Assembly (NCBI GenBank): GCA_963556695.1 | Contig: CAUWAG010000018.1 | Coordinates: forward strand, 1,302,001-1,366,000 | Source of the DNA: Anthostomella pinea | Taxonomy: Eukaryota > Ascomycota > Sordariomycetes > Xylariales > Xylariaceae | Direction of reading: 5' to 3' | Length of the DNA: 64,000 nt | Translations under genes and position numbers: made by a program | Notes under the pieces: model-generated | The model's database searches: none | Told to the model about the DNA's origin: nothing | Seen by the model: the letters and a program-made list of their open reading frames with translations, nothing else | Part shown: positions 21,300 to 31,038 of the stretch, in pieces | Layout: every line of letters begins with the position of its first letter | How positions within the stretch are numbered: position 1 is the stretch's first letter

Positions 21300-22295
21300 T
21301 CTGATAAGAGTTGACACCGCAACTGTGTGGACGCAAGACAAAAACGGTATGACCCCTTTGCACGCAGCGTGCCGCCTGGGACATGCACATGTCGTGAAGT
21401 TACTACTGCGAGGTACGCATTTGACCACACTTGTTCTCTACTGGTATTTCCACGATTCAAAAAGCTCCTGGGAGACAAATGTAGCCTCCTGAATCTTTTG
21501 TCTCGATATCCTCGAACACTACCACATTAATGACATATGCCATCGCTAACTTACATTTGGGGACAAGCTGGCGCAGATCGCGATGCCATGACGGTCGCGC
21601 CTGGTCTAACAGCAGCTCACTACGCCGCACTTTATAACTGGCCAGATTGCTTGCGAGAACTCATCTCTGTACGTGGAGGTCAATTTCGTACGCTCCTTAT
21701 GTCAAACAGAGCATGCGGGCTTTTAGATGGGTGAAAACATATATTCTGGTGTAATCAGCCTTGTTGCTGTGTCTGTGTGAAAATCCTGCTGTGGGCTAAG
21801 TGGCCTAAAAAGGCCTTATTGGCCTTGTTGGTGCACTGCCACCTCCCTGAACGCCACGGTGGCTTGCGCGCCATTCAACACCTTACCAGACCATCTTGCC
21901 TTCAGGACAAGCCATACATTGTTGCCCTATGTTTGCATCCTGGTTCACCGCGTCACCCCTCCTCTGCTTGCCCCCTTTCCTTTATTTTCAAATACACTAT
22001 GACGATACCTCCAGCAGGATATTAACCAACATTTACGTAGTCCGGAGCAGATGTCCACAAGCCAACGCAGGTGGAGGAACCATCCTTCCGACCCATCCAT
22101 CTGGCAGCACGGAACGGCAACACAGTTTGCATTTCCATACTGCGACCCGCCGACTGTGATATGGAATGGAAATGCACGCACCTGATACGGCTGTCCCCGC
22201 TACGGCTTTCTCGGCTACCTAGCCACGAAGGCCATGCACCGAAATTGGTAAAACGCGATGCGAGCGCAAGGGAACTATATCGGATGACCCGATGA
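21300..22295 (+). pseudogene. Ankyrin-repeat tail of the HET gene, downstream of the transposon
   Basis: Coding resumes in frame at 21300: DKNGMTPLHAACRLGHAHVV and KLLLR end at 21412. An intron (21413-21567, donor GTACGC, branch-like GCTAAC, acceptor ACAAG) rejoins to AGADRDAM and GLTAAHYAALYNWPDCLREL. A second donor, GTACGT at 21669, pairs in phase with the acceptor TTTACGTAG at 22040, giving ISSGADVHKPTQ then FRPIHLAARNGNTVCISIL, again ankyrin. The frame ends at 22295. The second intron (372 bp) is long for this window and holds an LTR-type repeat. The splice joins are inferred from ankyrin continuity and phase. The tail is cut off from its promoter by the transposon, so it is probably not translated now. 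Confidence 0.65.
21762..21880 (-). repeat. LTR-type repeat inside an ankyrin-gene intron, related to 62302-62472
   Basis: On the minus strand from 21880 it reads TGTTGAATGGCGCGCAAGCC and continues CACCGTGG...CAGGGAGGTGGCAGTGCACC, nearly the same as the start of the repeat at 62302. On the plus strand the left edge is TGTTGCTGTG. The two copies share about 60 bp strongly and then diverge. No clean target duplication is seen, so the left boundary is approximate. Confidence 0.55.
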
Positions 22296-22560
22296 CAGGG
22301 GACATTCCCTATGCCTCCTCCAGCTGAAAACATCACGGAGGACATCCCCTATACTTCCTCCTCCAGGTGAAGCGACTTCAGAGCTTACCCCACTCGTGGC
22401 TCCCCATCCTGTTGGAATGATACAAATGAGACATCGAGATTCTCTCATCCTTCCGCCTCCATCTGAGACAGGTTCGGAGAATATCTCCCCAATCCTTCCT
22501 CCAGTGGTTGGGACGACTTGACAGAACATCTCCCCTACTTTTACGTTTCCAGCTATGTCA
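22296..22560. repeat. Degenerate direct repeats downstream of the ankyrin gene
   Basis: A motif like GACATYCCCTATRCCTCCTCCAGSTGA occurs at ~22300-22326 and ~22340-22370. Weaker versions (ATCTCCCCAATCCTTCCTCC and ATCTCCCCTACTTTTA) follow at ~22483 and ~22527. It may be a decayed tandem repeat; no coding function is seen. Confidence 0.4.
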
Positions 22561-22677
22561 CGGTTCGATAACGATTGATGACTCCAGAATGATTCATAGT
22601 GAAAAGAAGGAAAGAAAAATTCAAAGCTAGCTAAAATACACCGATATGAACCCCTTTATTGGAATGTAGATCCAAGC

Positions 22678-24085
22678 TACACTGACCCTCCAAAAGTCTC
22701 CAAGCATCCACCACGCTAGTTTCAAAACGCGTCTACGCACTCGCGACCCCCTTCCTTATTTAAGATAAAGAGGCGTTTACCAGCAGTTATATGCGGTCTA
22801 GTATACTTGTTAGATCACCTTTTATTTACTTAACACCAAAACAATGGATTTACAAAAGGTTGGTACAATTCTGACCGCAAATCGCGGGCCAAACCAGGAA
22901 TTTACTTCCGAAGCTCGTGCAGCTATTGTGGCTGCCAGGGCGGCAGGCGCAAGGCGCAACGATGTCACGAGCGTGTTCCATCTGGATCGGCCTTAAACCG
23001 TGACCGACATTATCAACACTACTAGAGAGCATAACACCACGGTCTCTCGACCTCGAGAGGGAGCCACAAGGACTCTAAATAAGCGCGAAGAAGCTCAGCT
23101 AATTAAAACGGTACGAAAGTACCCCAGAGCCACCTACAGAGAGTTCAAAAAGGAGAACAGGGTCCTCAGCTCTCATACCACTATTAAGCATGTTCTTCGC
23201 ACTCACGGGCTTCGCAAGTGGAAGGCGGCAAAGTGGATCGAGCTTACAGAAGATGACGTACAAGAGAGGCTCGCTTCTTATAATAAATACGATTCCCCAG
23301 AGGCTCTGGAGGAGCTGATGCGAACGCTCTTCTCAGACGAAGTCACGGTCCAGAATTCACCCGATAATCTGGGCAATTGGGTCATCTGCCTCTCTTCTGA
23401 ACGTTACAGGCAGGATCTTGTGAGCCTTCGGAGTCATGGGAGACCCCGTATATCCATTATGTATTGGACCTTGATCTGGTTATGTGGCGGAGAAGGTGGC
23501 CTAAACAAAATCATTTTCTGCAAGCCCGATGAGGATATTCCTCGCAGAGGAGTATCTTCAGCTTCATATCAAGACGTCCTTGAGGAAGGGCTCCTTCCGT
23601 TCTACGAGGCTAGGGATCCTTTTATACAAGATAACGCTCGCATCCATCGATTTGGAGGCACTCTAGAGTGGTTAGAGGAGCACGGCATCTGAACGATCGA
23701 CTGGCCTGCTCACAGCCCTGATTTGAACCCGATCGAGCACGTTTGGGCACTTCTAAAGAAGCAGATACAGAGAATCGAGCCTGGTTTCGCTGATTTGAAG
23801 GCTAATATTGCCCACAAGACATATGCCAGACAGTTAATCGAAAGGGCGTGGTCAGAGATCGATCCTGAGGATGTATGCATTCTTGTCGAATCTCTCGGCA
23901 ACCGAATCGCCACAGTGAAAAGGGCAGGTGGTTGGTACACACACTATTGAATGGCTTATACAATGCAGTTTTTTCCATATTATTATAGTGAGAGATGGGT
24001 GCGTGGTGAATGCTGAAAGTTGGAAGGTGTAGGCGTGTAGGGCTGCTCGAAAAGTGGGCTCGGAGACTTCTGGTCGGGGAGTGTA
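22678..24085 (+). mobile_element. Tc1/mariner-type DNA transposon
   Basis: Bounded by TA at 22678-22679 and 24084-24085, 1408 bp including both. The left end reads TACACTGACCCTCCAAAAGT then CTCC; the right end, read inwards, is TACACTCCCCGACCAGAAGT then CTCCGAG. It holds one transposase frame with two in-frame stops. Its terminal sequences match those of the four ~217-bp MITEs in this window, so it or an intact relative may have mobilised them. It lies ~380 bp beyond the HET-ankyrin tail. Confidence 0.85.
22844..23950 (+). pseudogene. Tc1/mariner (DDE_3) transposase with two stop codons
   Basis: From MDLQKVGTILTANRGPNQEF to KRAGGWYTHY in one frame, 368 codons plus the final stop. The N-terminus is a helix-turn-helix (FTSEARAAIVAARAAG), then a second DNA-binding part (YREFKKENRVLSSHTTIKHV). 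Catalytic signatures: LFSDEV (first Asp), FIQDNARIH (second Asp) and DWPAHSPDLNPIEHVW (third acidic position). The TAA at 22994-22996 probably replaces CAA and the TGA at 23690-23692 probably replaces CGA, both single C-to-T changes. Otherwise the frame is intact, so inactivation looks recent or light. Confidence 0.85.
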
Positions 24086-24248
24086 GCCGGTTGCCGAGAC
24101 ATTGGCGGCACCACGCCACCCCTTTGTTCCCAATGCAGTCAGCTTCGGTTATATCTCCTGCCTGCTTTTTTGCCACGTTCATGTTCTTGATTCGAGATTC
24201 TTACTCTGATCGCTCTGTCCAATTGCCTGCCGGAGCCCGAATCCGACA

Positions 24249-24911
24249 ATGACGGAACCGCAAGCTGACACTGACAGCCGCCCAGCGTGGGCGCGCATCG
24301 GGTTCCCATCGGGATGGAGTAGCGACCGAGTCCAGGCACTGAACCTTGGAGAATTCAGTGAGCTCCCAGAGGAGGTTCGTCTGGCCCTGTCCCGAATCGT
24401 GGTTTCGCCGCTGACTCTGCACCAGGAACGCAAAGACCTAGATATTGATGTTAGCAAATTTCCCCTTTACTTCCGATTACACGAAAGTCACAGAGTTCCA
24501 CTTCGCGCTTTTGGAGGCCAACAAGCGGCCCCCGACGCCTCCGCCGTATGTCCCGTCTGGGTGGACTGATAACCGAGCGAGAGGCTTCGATTTTGATCTC
24601 GTCGATACGCTGTCGGAACAGGTGCGTTAAAAGCTGTAAGTTGGACAAGCAGGCAGCAGACTGACCGTAGTGGCCCCTTTGGCGAAATAGGGTCATCGAC
24701 AATGAAAGTACCAGGCCCTACGTTATGGTTGTCGACGTGACAGAGGACGCTGGTGAGCCAGTAGTTAGGGGACAAGTACCCGGGTTACTTCAAGGTAGCG
24801 ATTGAATACCTATTGTGCGAGCTTTACCCCAAATTGGGTATGGATCTCACTCCAGGAGAGCTTTGGGGTATGGAAGATGAGGATGGTTTCTGGATAGGGG
24901 ACGATGAATGA
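24249..24911 (+). CDS. Hypothetical spliced protein with an internal repeat
   Basis: Starts MTEPQADTDSRPAWARIGFP. The motif PSGWSSDRVQALNLGEFSEL at residues ~21-40 recurs, diverged, as PSGWTDNRARGFDFDLVDTL at ~24556-24615 in another frame, so the protein probably has two related blocks joined by splicing. A donor GTGCGT (after LSEQ, ~24621) and acceptor GAAATAG (~24690) lead to VIDNESTRPYVMVVDVTEDA. A final exon gives YFKVAIEYLLCELYPKLGMD and ends FWIGDDE-stop at 24909-24911. The first intron and the join near 24750-24780 are not resolved. Family unknown. It begins 164 bp beyond the Tc1 element. Confidence 0.5.
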
Positions 24912-25213
24912 GTACTTACTTCCTGTTAACACCACTGACCGGAATTCCAAAGGCACCCAAATATAATTAGCTATGTGCGTTAAGATGGAAAGGAGTTCCT
25001 AGGTACACGAGCTTGTATGAATGCTTTTTAGATGACTAGTTTTAGATATACAAGTTAAACTCCCGTTGTTCGTCTAGAACTTCTAAAATGTTCACCCCAA
25101 ATCAGTCAGGAGTTGGGCCGAGATGCCACGCATTAGTCGCTACGATGAAGTGTCGTTTCCCCACCTACTGCATGCAATACGATTATTAGAGGCGAAAAAG
25201 AGATAAGACTGCC

Positions 25214-26026
25214 TTAGACCCCGCTCGAGTAGAGCCCAACACTGGTGACAATATATATCACAACGGTAAATACGAGCGTCACCGTGAAGAGAACAACAAC
25301 CTGTCCTATTTAGCGTCTAGCCCTCGTCGTTCCTCCCTTTCCGACATATCTTGAGTTGCTCGACCGACAATCATCGGCCACAGCCTTCCAGATGAGCACC
25401 ACGAGGCGCGCGATAAACATGTAGATGCTCCCGTTCTGCAGCATCACCGGCGTCTGCCACACGAAGAGCTGCAGTTTCCGCGTCCGCCATTGCGTCCCTT
25501 GTAGCGTGCCCAGCATGTCCCGCATCCTCTGCCCACTGTCTGGGTAGGTGTTCAGCCGAGCGATCCTGACGGCCTGCTGGGTAGCCGTGGCGATTGCGCC
25601 CAGGGCCAGAAGCAGAGCGCTGTACCAAACGCCGAGGATCACTTTCTGGTCTCCCTGGCTCACCTGCTCGAGCAGCGGCCAGGTAAAGGACGTGGCGATC
25701 ACGCCCCCCATAAGCGCACTCTGGTCCACCAATGTCAGTCTTCGTGCCTGTGTGCAAATGTGGCTGGTCTTCGGAAGTCTCACCGTTACGCAGATCACGT
25801 TCAGCTGGGAATATGTATGCTGGAGCCAGAGCTTTGAGAGCATCTCTTGATGGTCTCTGTCGCTCGTTTCGAGCAACTTCTGTACGGGCTCCATCACGGC
25901 GTCCCAGGCTGAGGCGTGAAGGGGCAGCGCTGCTCTGGCAGTCGCCATGAAGCCCTTGCTAAGCTCCCCGAAGGAACTTGTCCCCGTTGCCAGGACTGAC
26001 GACATAACGGGCTTGGCCCGTTGCAT
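25214..26026 (-). CDS. Orphan fungal membrane protein (several transmembrane segments)
   Basis: Starts MQRAKPVMSSVLATGTSSFG at 26026. The first long frame runs to ~25310 with hydrophobic segments at ALMGGVIATSFTWPLL, ILGVWYSALLLALGAIATAT and IYMFIARLVVLIW. LQLFVWQTPVMLQNGSIYMF resembles the (W)Q-PVMLL signature of a widespread fungal family of unknown function. A last exon (25300-25214) adds VVVLFTVTLVFTVVIYIVTS and stops; its acceptor is GACAG, but the donor (two in-phase GT choices near 25350-25385) is uncertain. A small intron around 25740-25800 is also likely. It is divergent from the gene at 26532, ~500 bp away. Confidence 0.6.
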
Positions 26027-26531
26027 CTCATACGATTTGACTGTAAGTTGGAACCACTTTACAAGTGCTCTTCTTCTCTTCTTTCTGTTCGAACAGCTAC
26101 ATGTGGGTTGTGATGCCTAGGTGGGCGAGCCGGGGGTGGAAGGGTGTGGGGGTTTTCTGGCATCCCTGTCTCCCGTTGCCTTTTGTTCGGTGAGAGGAGA
26201 TGGCTGAGCGGCTGGGCTGAGCAAGGCGGAGCTTAGCGCCGAGCAGGGGTGGCCTCGGGGCTTGGGATTCTCCTTTCCCTGCACCCGAAAGTTGAAAAAA
26301 TCGAGCCTCCTGTCAGTAGCACTTCTTTCTCTGCATTTGTAGGTACGACGGCAACAAGGAAGCGTCCTACCTACCTCAGTACCTATAGGTAGGGGAGCTG
26401 GAAACCTCACGGCTTCCGCTTCTGCTGGCTTTTACGCAATACAACGTGCTACGTTCAGACGCGACGTTCGTTGCTACGCAAGGCTTCTTTGTCCAATATA
26501 ACTCTCACACGTCCATAATAGCTTAGCATTG

Positions 26532-28066
26532 ATGACTGCTTCAGCGTCAGTATCGGCTCCAGCCGGCGACACTGGGTCACGGGAAGATGAGCTAGAATGG
26601 TCAGATGACCAGGAGAGACTAAATGCAAAATCCAAAGGCAAGGCAACCATGGCAGAATCGCAAGGCGAAGTTGGCTCGCCACAAACTCCCTGGTTCTCTG
26701 CGGACGAACCTCGAAGAGCAAGGTCGGCCCGCCGCAAATACAAGCGTGCAAAGGTGACCTTGCTGCAGACGACCTTGCGTAGCTCCCATATCGAGAAGAT
26801 TGGCAAGCGAATGCGGCTTCCCGTATCGGGCCACTGGGCGGTCGAGATCCGCGGAGAGGTATTCGAGCTGAACTGAATGGAGGCCTGGGTCTGGGATTTG
26901 TCGAGTCGCTCCATCGCCCAGACCGAGGGGTCGCTGCCTGGATTGATCGGGGAGCGGTTCGCTTCTGCTTATCTGTCAGTGCTTCAGCGGATGATCAATG
27001 TCTTTGCGCTGAGGCCTCAGGCAGGGTCCCGTGCTCAGATCAATTCCTGCAGTTATGGGGAGTATCTTGCGGAGCGAGAGAAGTGGACAGAGCCTTTGCT
27101 CTTGGGCACAACAGACGCGGGCCAAAAGCGCATCAGGAAGTCCAGTGAGTTGTCTGGTACTCGGTATTTCTGTGGTTTCATGCTGACGAGACAGTTCTTA
27201 GAAGAAACGAGGTCGTCATGTTCTACTCGATATTCAGCAACAATTGCCAGCACTTCATACTAGATCTTTGCGAGAGTATCGCACTGCGACCCAGCGGCAC
27301 TTCAAAGGCAGAGGGTGTTGAATTCAGCTCGGGACTGGATACTGAATTTGCGAGAGACTTCTGGCCAAACGAGGGAGACACACGGAGCGGATCTCTTTAG
27401 GGCCTATGGATGAAATCCCGCTGGGTGTTCCTCCTTGGATCCGGCCTGCACTTCTTCTTCAGCTTCATCGTCCCAGTCGTTACCATCGCCGTCTCCAGAT
27501 GGGGCGTAGCACATGGACACCATAGGATATTCTTCGTGGTCCTCGGTTTACCATTTTACGGCTTTGCGAGCTGGCTAACGTTGGCTTCCGTAATTATGCG
27601 CCACGAGGAACTCCCCGTGACACTAGACGGTACCCCCTACCAACATAGCGCGTGCCACACCGGCGCAGCCATGCGACGACTTCTGTTATCACACCCGAAT
27701 CAATACTACTGCGCTCTGGTCAGGTTACTCTTGCGGCTTGAGAGGGTTCCACACAACATATATCTCCTGCTTGGGTACACACTCGCCACCCCGCTTGTTG
27801 CCGCTCAGGTCGCCGTGCCGGGGCTGTATCTGGACCCGCGCTGGCCGCGCCAGCATCGCTACACCTGGGCCGCAATGCAGGCCGCATTTCTCCTTATTTT
27901 CATCGTTGCCCTTATCTACGATATTATATTGCAGACTCAAATCTTGAAACTCGAATTGGATCGGGAGCAGAAGGCAAGTTTACCCATACAGAAAATGAGC
28001 AGCAGGAGCCGGCAAGACGAATGGGCGGGAGAACGTGGCGAGAGCTCCAGATCTCAGCTAGGCTAA
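26532..28066 (+). pseudogene. Orphan protein with papain-like His/Cys signature and four membrane segments, two in-frame stops
   Basis: Starts MTASASVSAPAGD. After a charged, basic region comes GHWAVEIRGEVFELN (~26832-26873). An intron at 27145-27194 (donor GTGAGT, branch GCTGAC, acceptor ACAG) leads to VMFYSIFSNNCQHFILDLCE. A His in HWAVE and a Cys in NNCQHF in this order fit permuted NlpC/P60-LRAT-like papain folds; this is an inference by motif. The C-terminal half (27410-28066) has four hydrophobic segments (LHFFFSFIVPVVTIAV, YLLLGYTLATPLVAAQVAV, AAFLLIFIVALIYDII). TGA at 26874-26876 and TAG at 27398-27400 lie in the same frame as coding-like sequence on both sides. Both are one C-to-T step from sense codons. 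It may be a young pseudogene or have undetected introns there. Confidence 0.55.
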
Positions 28067-28299
28067 GGACAGATCGTTTACGCAGCGAGGGTCACTAATG
28101 CGCCGAGCTCACTTTGGTTGTGTGAGAATTGGCTAGATGAACGCGACAATGACTTCACGCGCATATTCACAGCTACCTGTCCACAGAGCCTACTCCCTGA
28201 CAGACAGCCCCGAAAAGAAGTCGCTGATGGTTTGATGATCCTCCAGACTTGTTACTGACGATACATCTAGAGATATTAGCCTGATATAGATTGAAAAGA

Positions 28300-30159
28300 C
28301 TACGTCGACCCACATTGATCAGGTCGTACAACGACGACAGCTCCTTCTTCGGGAGAAATGCCGTATGCTTCGTATGCTTGACCATGGCGGTCATCGCAGC
28401 CGAAATCATCAACGTATACTTTGTACAGGTCTGCTCTTTGTCAGTACGCATCATTGCTCACTGATGTGATCGCAACCACCAACCGTGAATCTTATATTTT
28501 CCAGTCACAGGTCGGAACACTTCAGGAAGATCTTGTATCTCGACCTTGGTTATGTTACCAGCAATCACCAATAGAGTTTCAATGAATTCGTCAGGGTCGC
28601 CATGTTCTGAAGCGCTCCCAGGAATCGGACCTGTACTGGAAGTCAGAAAGTCCGCGACCTGCCAGAGTCAGTACGCCGCCTGGTATCATTTCACAACACC
28701 TACCTTCAGCAGTTTTGCGGAGCTTTGCGGTTGCTGCAAATCCCCAATGAAGACGACGATCCGCCACCTGTTGTCCGCAGGGAATGCTTTTTGAAAATCC
28801 ATCGACAATGCGTCACAGTGACGAACGACCCGAGCGTTTGGGAGTCTCATACCGACTGCAATGCTCTTCGCCAGTGCCTGATTGCTCCGACTCATACTAG
28901 TGACCATGGAGTCCTGGTAAGTTCCGGTGAAACCCGCCATGTATCTTGCACTCTTCAGGAAGGCTTCTTGAAACCGTTGGGCGGCGGTAGGATCGTGTTC
29001 AGCATCGTGATAGAGGGCTGTGAGCATCTTGTCGAACGCTATGAGGTCCGAGGCGACCTTCTGCCGTTCCAGAACATATGTGGTCATGAGCTCAGCAGGT
29101 GCCCTACCGCGCAGTACTTGAGCGAGCTTCCACCCAATGTTGTGACCGTCTTGCAAACTGACGTTCATACCTTGGCCGGCCTTCGGCGAATGAGTGTGGC
29201 ATGCGTCGCCGGCGAGGAAGATACGGCCGTCTGCGGCGCTGAAGCTTGACGCCAGTCGTTGGCCGATAGGATAGGCAGAAAACCACATCGTTTCAGCGAA
29301 ATCCATCTGGTAGCCTTGGAAGATGGACTTGGCTAGGGCTTGCAGTGACTCGAGGGTCACAGCCTCACGGTTCGTTCCAGGGGGGACTTGCAGATAAAAA
29401 CGAGCCATACGTCCGCCCTCCCTTGGGATGATGACTGTTGCTCCATGGGGCGTGTGTAATGTCACCTTGCGGCGTATGTCGGGGAAGTCTGTGCGAGGTA
29501 TCGAGTCCATCACTCCCCAGATTGCATCGGTAGAGTCGCCCTCCATAGCGATACCCAAGGACCGGCGCACCTTACTATGGGCTCCATCGCAGCCCTGACA
29601 ACAATGAGACGGTGGTATCAAGGAGATTCTGAAAATAGCTTACAATGACATACTTGGCCTTGAACACTTTCGCGTGGCCTTGATGCGTGGCATGGACCTC
29701 GACCGGACTTGAGGCGTCGCCGGCAACAACGTTCGTAACCGTATGGTCATAATCAATCTGTTGATCAGGTGCGAAAGCGTGCATCTTACTGAGCAATAGC
29801 CCGTTGATTCTTGCCTGATTCAGGATAACGTGAGGCTGGTGCGAGATGCCCACCGGAGTGTCTGGGGCCCTAGAGGTTCGTTTTATCCGGCCCAACTTCT
29901 CGTCCATGGACCAGAACGTGAGCTCGTTCACATGGTAAGATTCACGAAGCAGTTCCTCTGCGATGCCCATGCTGTCAAAGATCTCGACCGTGCGACATTG
30001 CACTCCATCTGCTTGTCCAGCAGCCAGGGGTCCGGATCTCTGTTCGAGGATGTGAAAGTCGATGCCTGCTTGGGCAAGCCATACGGCTGCGCAGATGCCC
30101 GCGGACCCGCTGCCACATATCACGACGTCTGTCTCGATCTTTTCGGCGTGTGCGGCCAT
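28300..30159 (-). CDS. FAD-dependent phenol 2-monooxygenase-type hydroxylase
   Basis: Four exons (30159-29644, 29594-28704, 28658-28484, 28430-28300) give 570 residues with consistent phases; introns are 45-53 bp. TDVVICGSGSAGICAAVWLA is the N-terminal GxGxxG FAD-binding fold. GCDGAHSKVRRSLG (~173-186) is the DG motif, formed exactly at the first splice. FLAGDACHTHSPKAGQGMN is the GD motif. The C-terminus (ETLLVIAG...LYKVYVDDFGCDDRHGQAY) is the thioredoxin-like domain of the PheA/TfdB class and ends GAVVVVRPDQCGST. The class hydroxylates phenolic rings with NAD(P)H and O2; the real substrate is unknown. The C-terminus is slightly short of the usual RPDxYV ending, so a last exon could be missed. 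Confidence 0.9.
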
Positions 30160-30513
30160 TCTTGCGCGGTGGAGAGGGTTTCTGCGAAAGTTCACGAGTG
30201 CAGATGAGAGTGATGTATCAGAAGCGGTAGTACAAGCATGTACTCTTGCACACAGAGAGGGCAAGTACACGTAGGTCTTCAGCATACGTGTATGTGTAGG
30301 TAGGTACCCTTCCCCGCGAAGGACCCCGAGGTCCCTCCGCAAAATATGTCGGATGATGTAACACTATCGGCAGGAGAAGGCGGGGAACAGTGACCGGCAA
30401 ACTGGGAAGGCCTTTGCCGAAGTTGGGGCGAAGCACCTCGTACACTTCGAAGCAACATTTTCTCTTTCGCAAGAGGTTTCGACGCAATGCAACTCCATCA
30501 TGTGCAGCAACTC

Positions 30514-31038
30514 TCAACGATTTGTCAGGGTCTCCCGCTCCATGCTGCTCGACCTGTTCTTCAACCTCGAGATAAGGTACATCTTACACACCAATCGCAA
30601 TGACGCGGACGGATGACCAGTGATCAGGATGTAAGGTATGCTATAAGACGGTAGGTCGTCGCCGTTGACATGGGCCAGGCCGGTAATGGGCTGCATTCTC
30701 TTGCCCTTGACGTCTGAGACCAGAACGACGACCTTGGCAAGATCGGAATCCGAGAGCTCGGCATTGGCAACGACGCTGCGGATCTTCTCTTCGTGCTCGG
30801 CGATGGTGACGATGATGACTTCGAGCGGGTCGTTGCCGAGCCAGGTAATGAGCCAGCAGGCCAGGAGTGTGTTGATGGTACAGGTCAGGACGGTGACCTC
30901 GTTCGGGGAGTACTTGGGCTCGGCGGAGACAGGGACTGGGCGTCTGTCAAGGGCCTTTTCTCCCTGGTTCCAAGCCCTGAGGGAGACATGATGGTAAGTT
31001 GCAGCGCACTTGATAAATGATGGGAGACAAGGTAACAC
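30514..31038 (-). pseudogene. Fragment of a family-2 glycosyltransferase (Cps1/hyaluronan-synthase-like)
   Basis: Residues from SLRAWNQGEKALDRRPVPVS to VLVSDVKGKRMQPITGLAHV match the start of a GT2 domain: KYSPNEVTVLTCTI (first beta strand), LITWLGNDPLEVIIVTIAEH, LAKVVVLVSDVKGKRMQ and GLAHVNGDD, where the DxD region should begin. After about residue 125 the frame loses similarity and stops at 30514. The catalytic and membrane parts, normally some 300 residues more, are absent. The 5' start is unclear. It is probably a truncated relic. It lies upstream of the monooxygenase, on the same strand. Confidence 0.55.
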
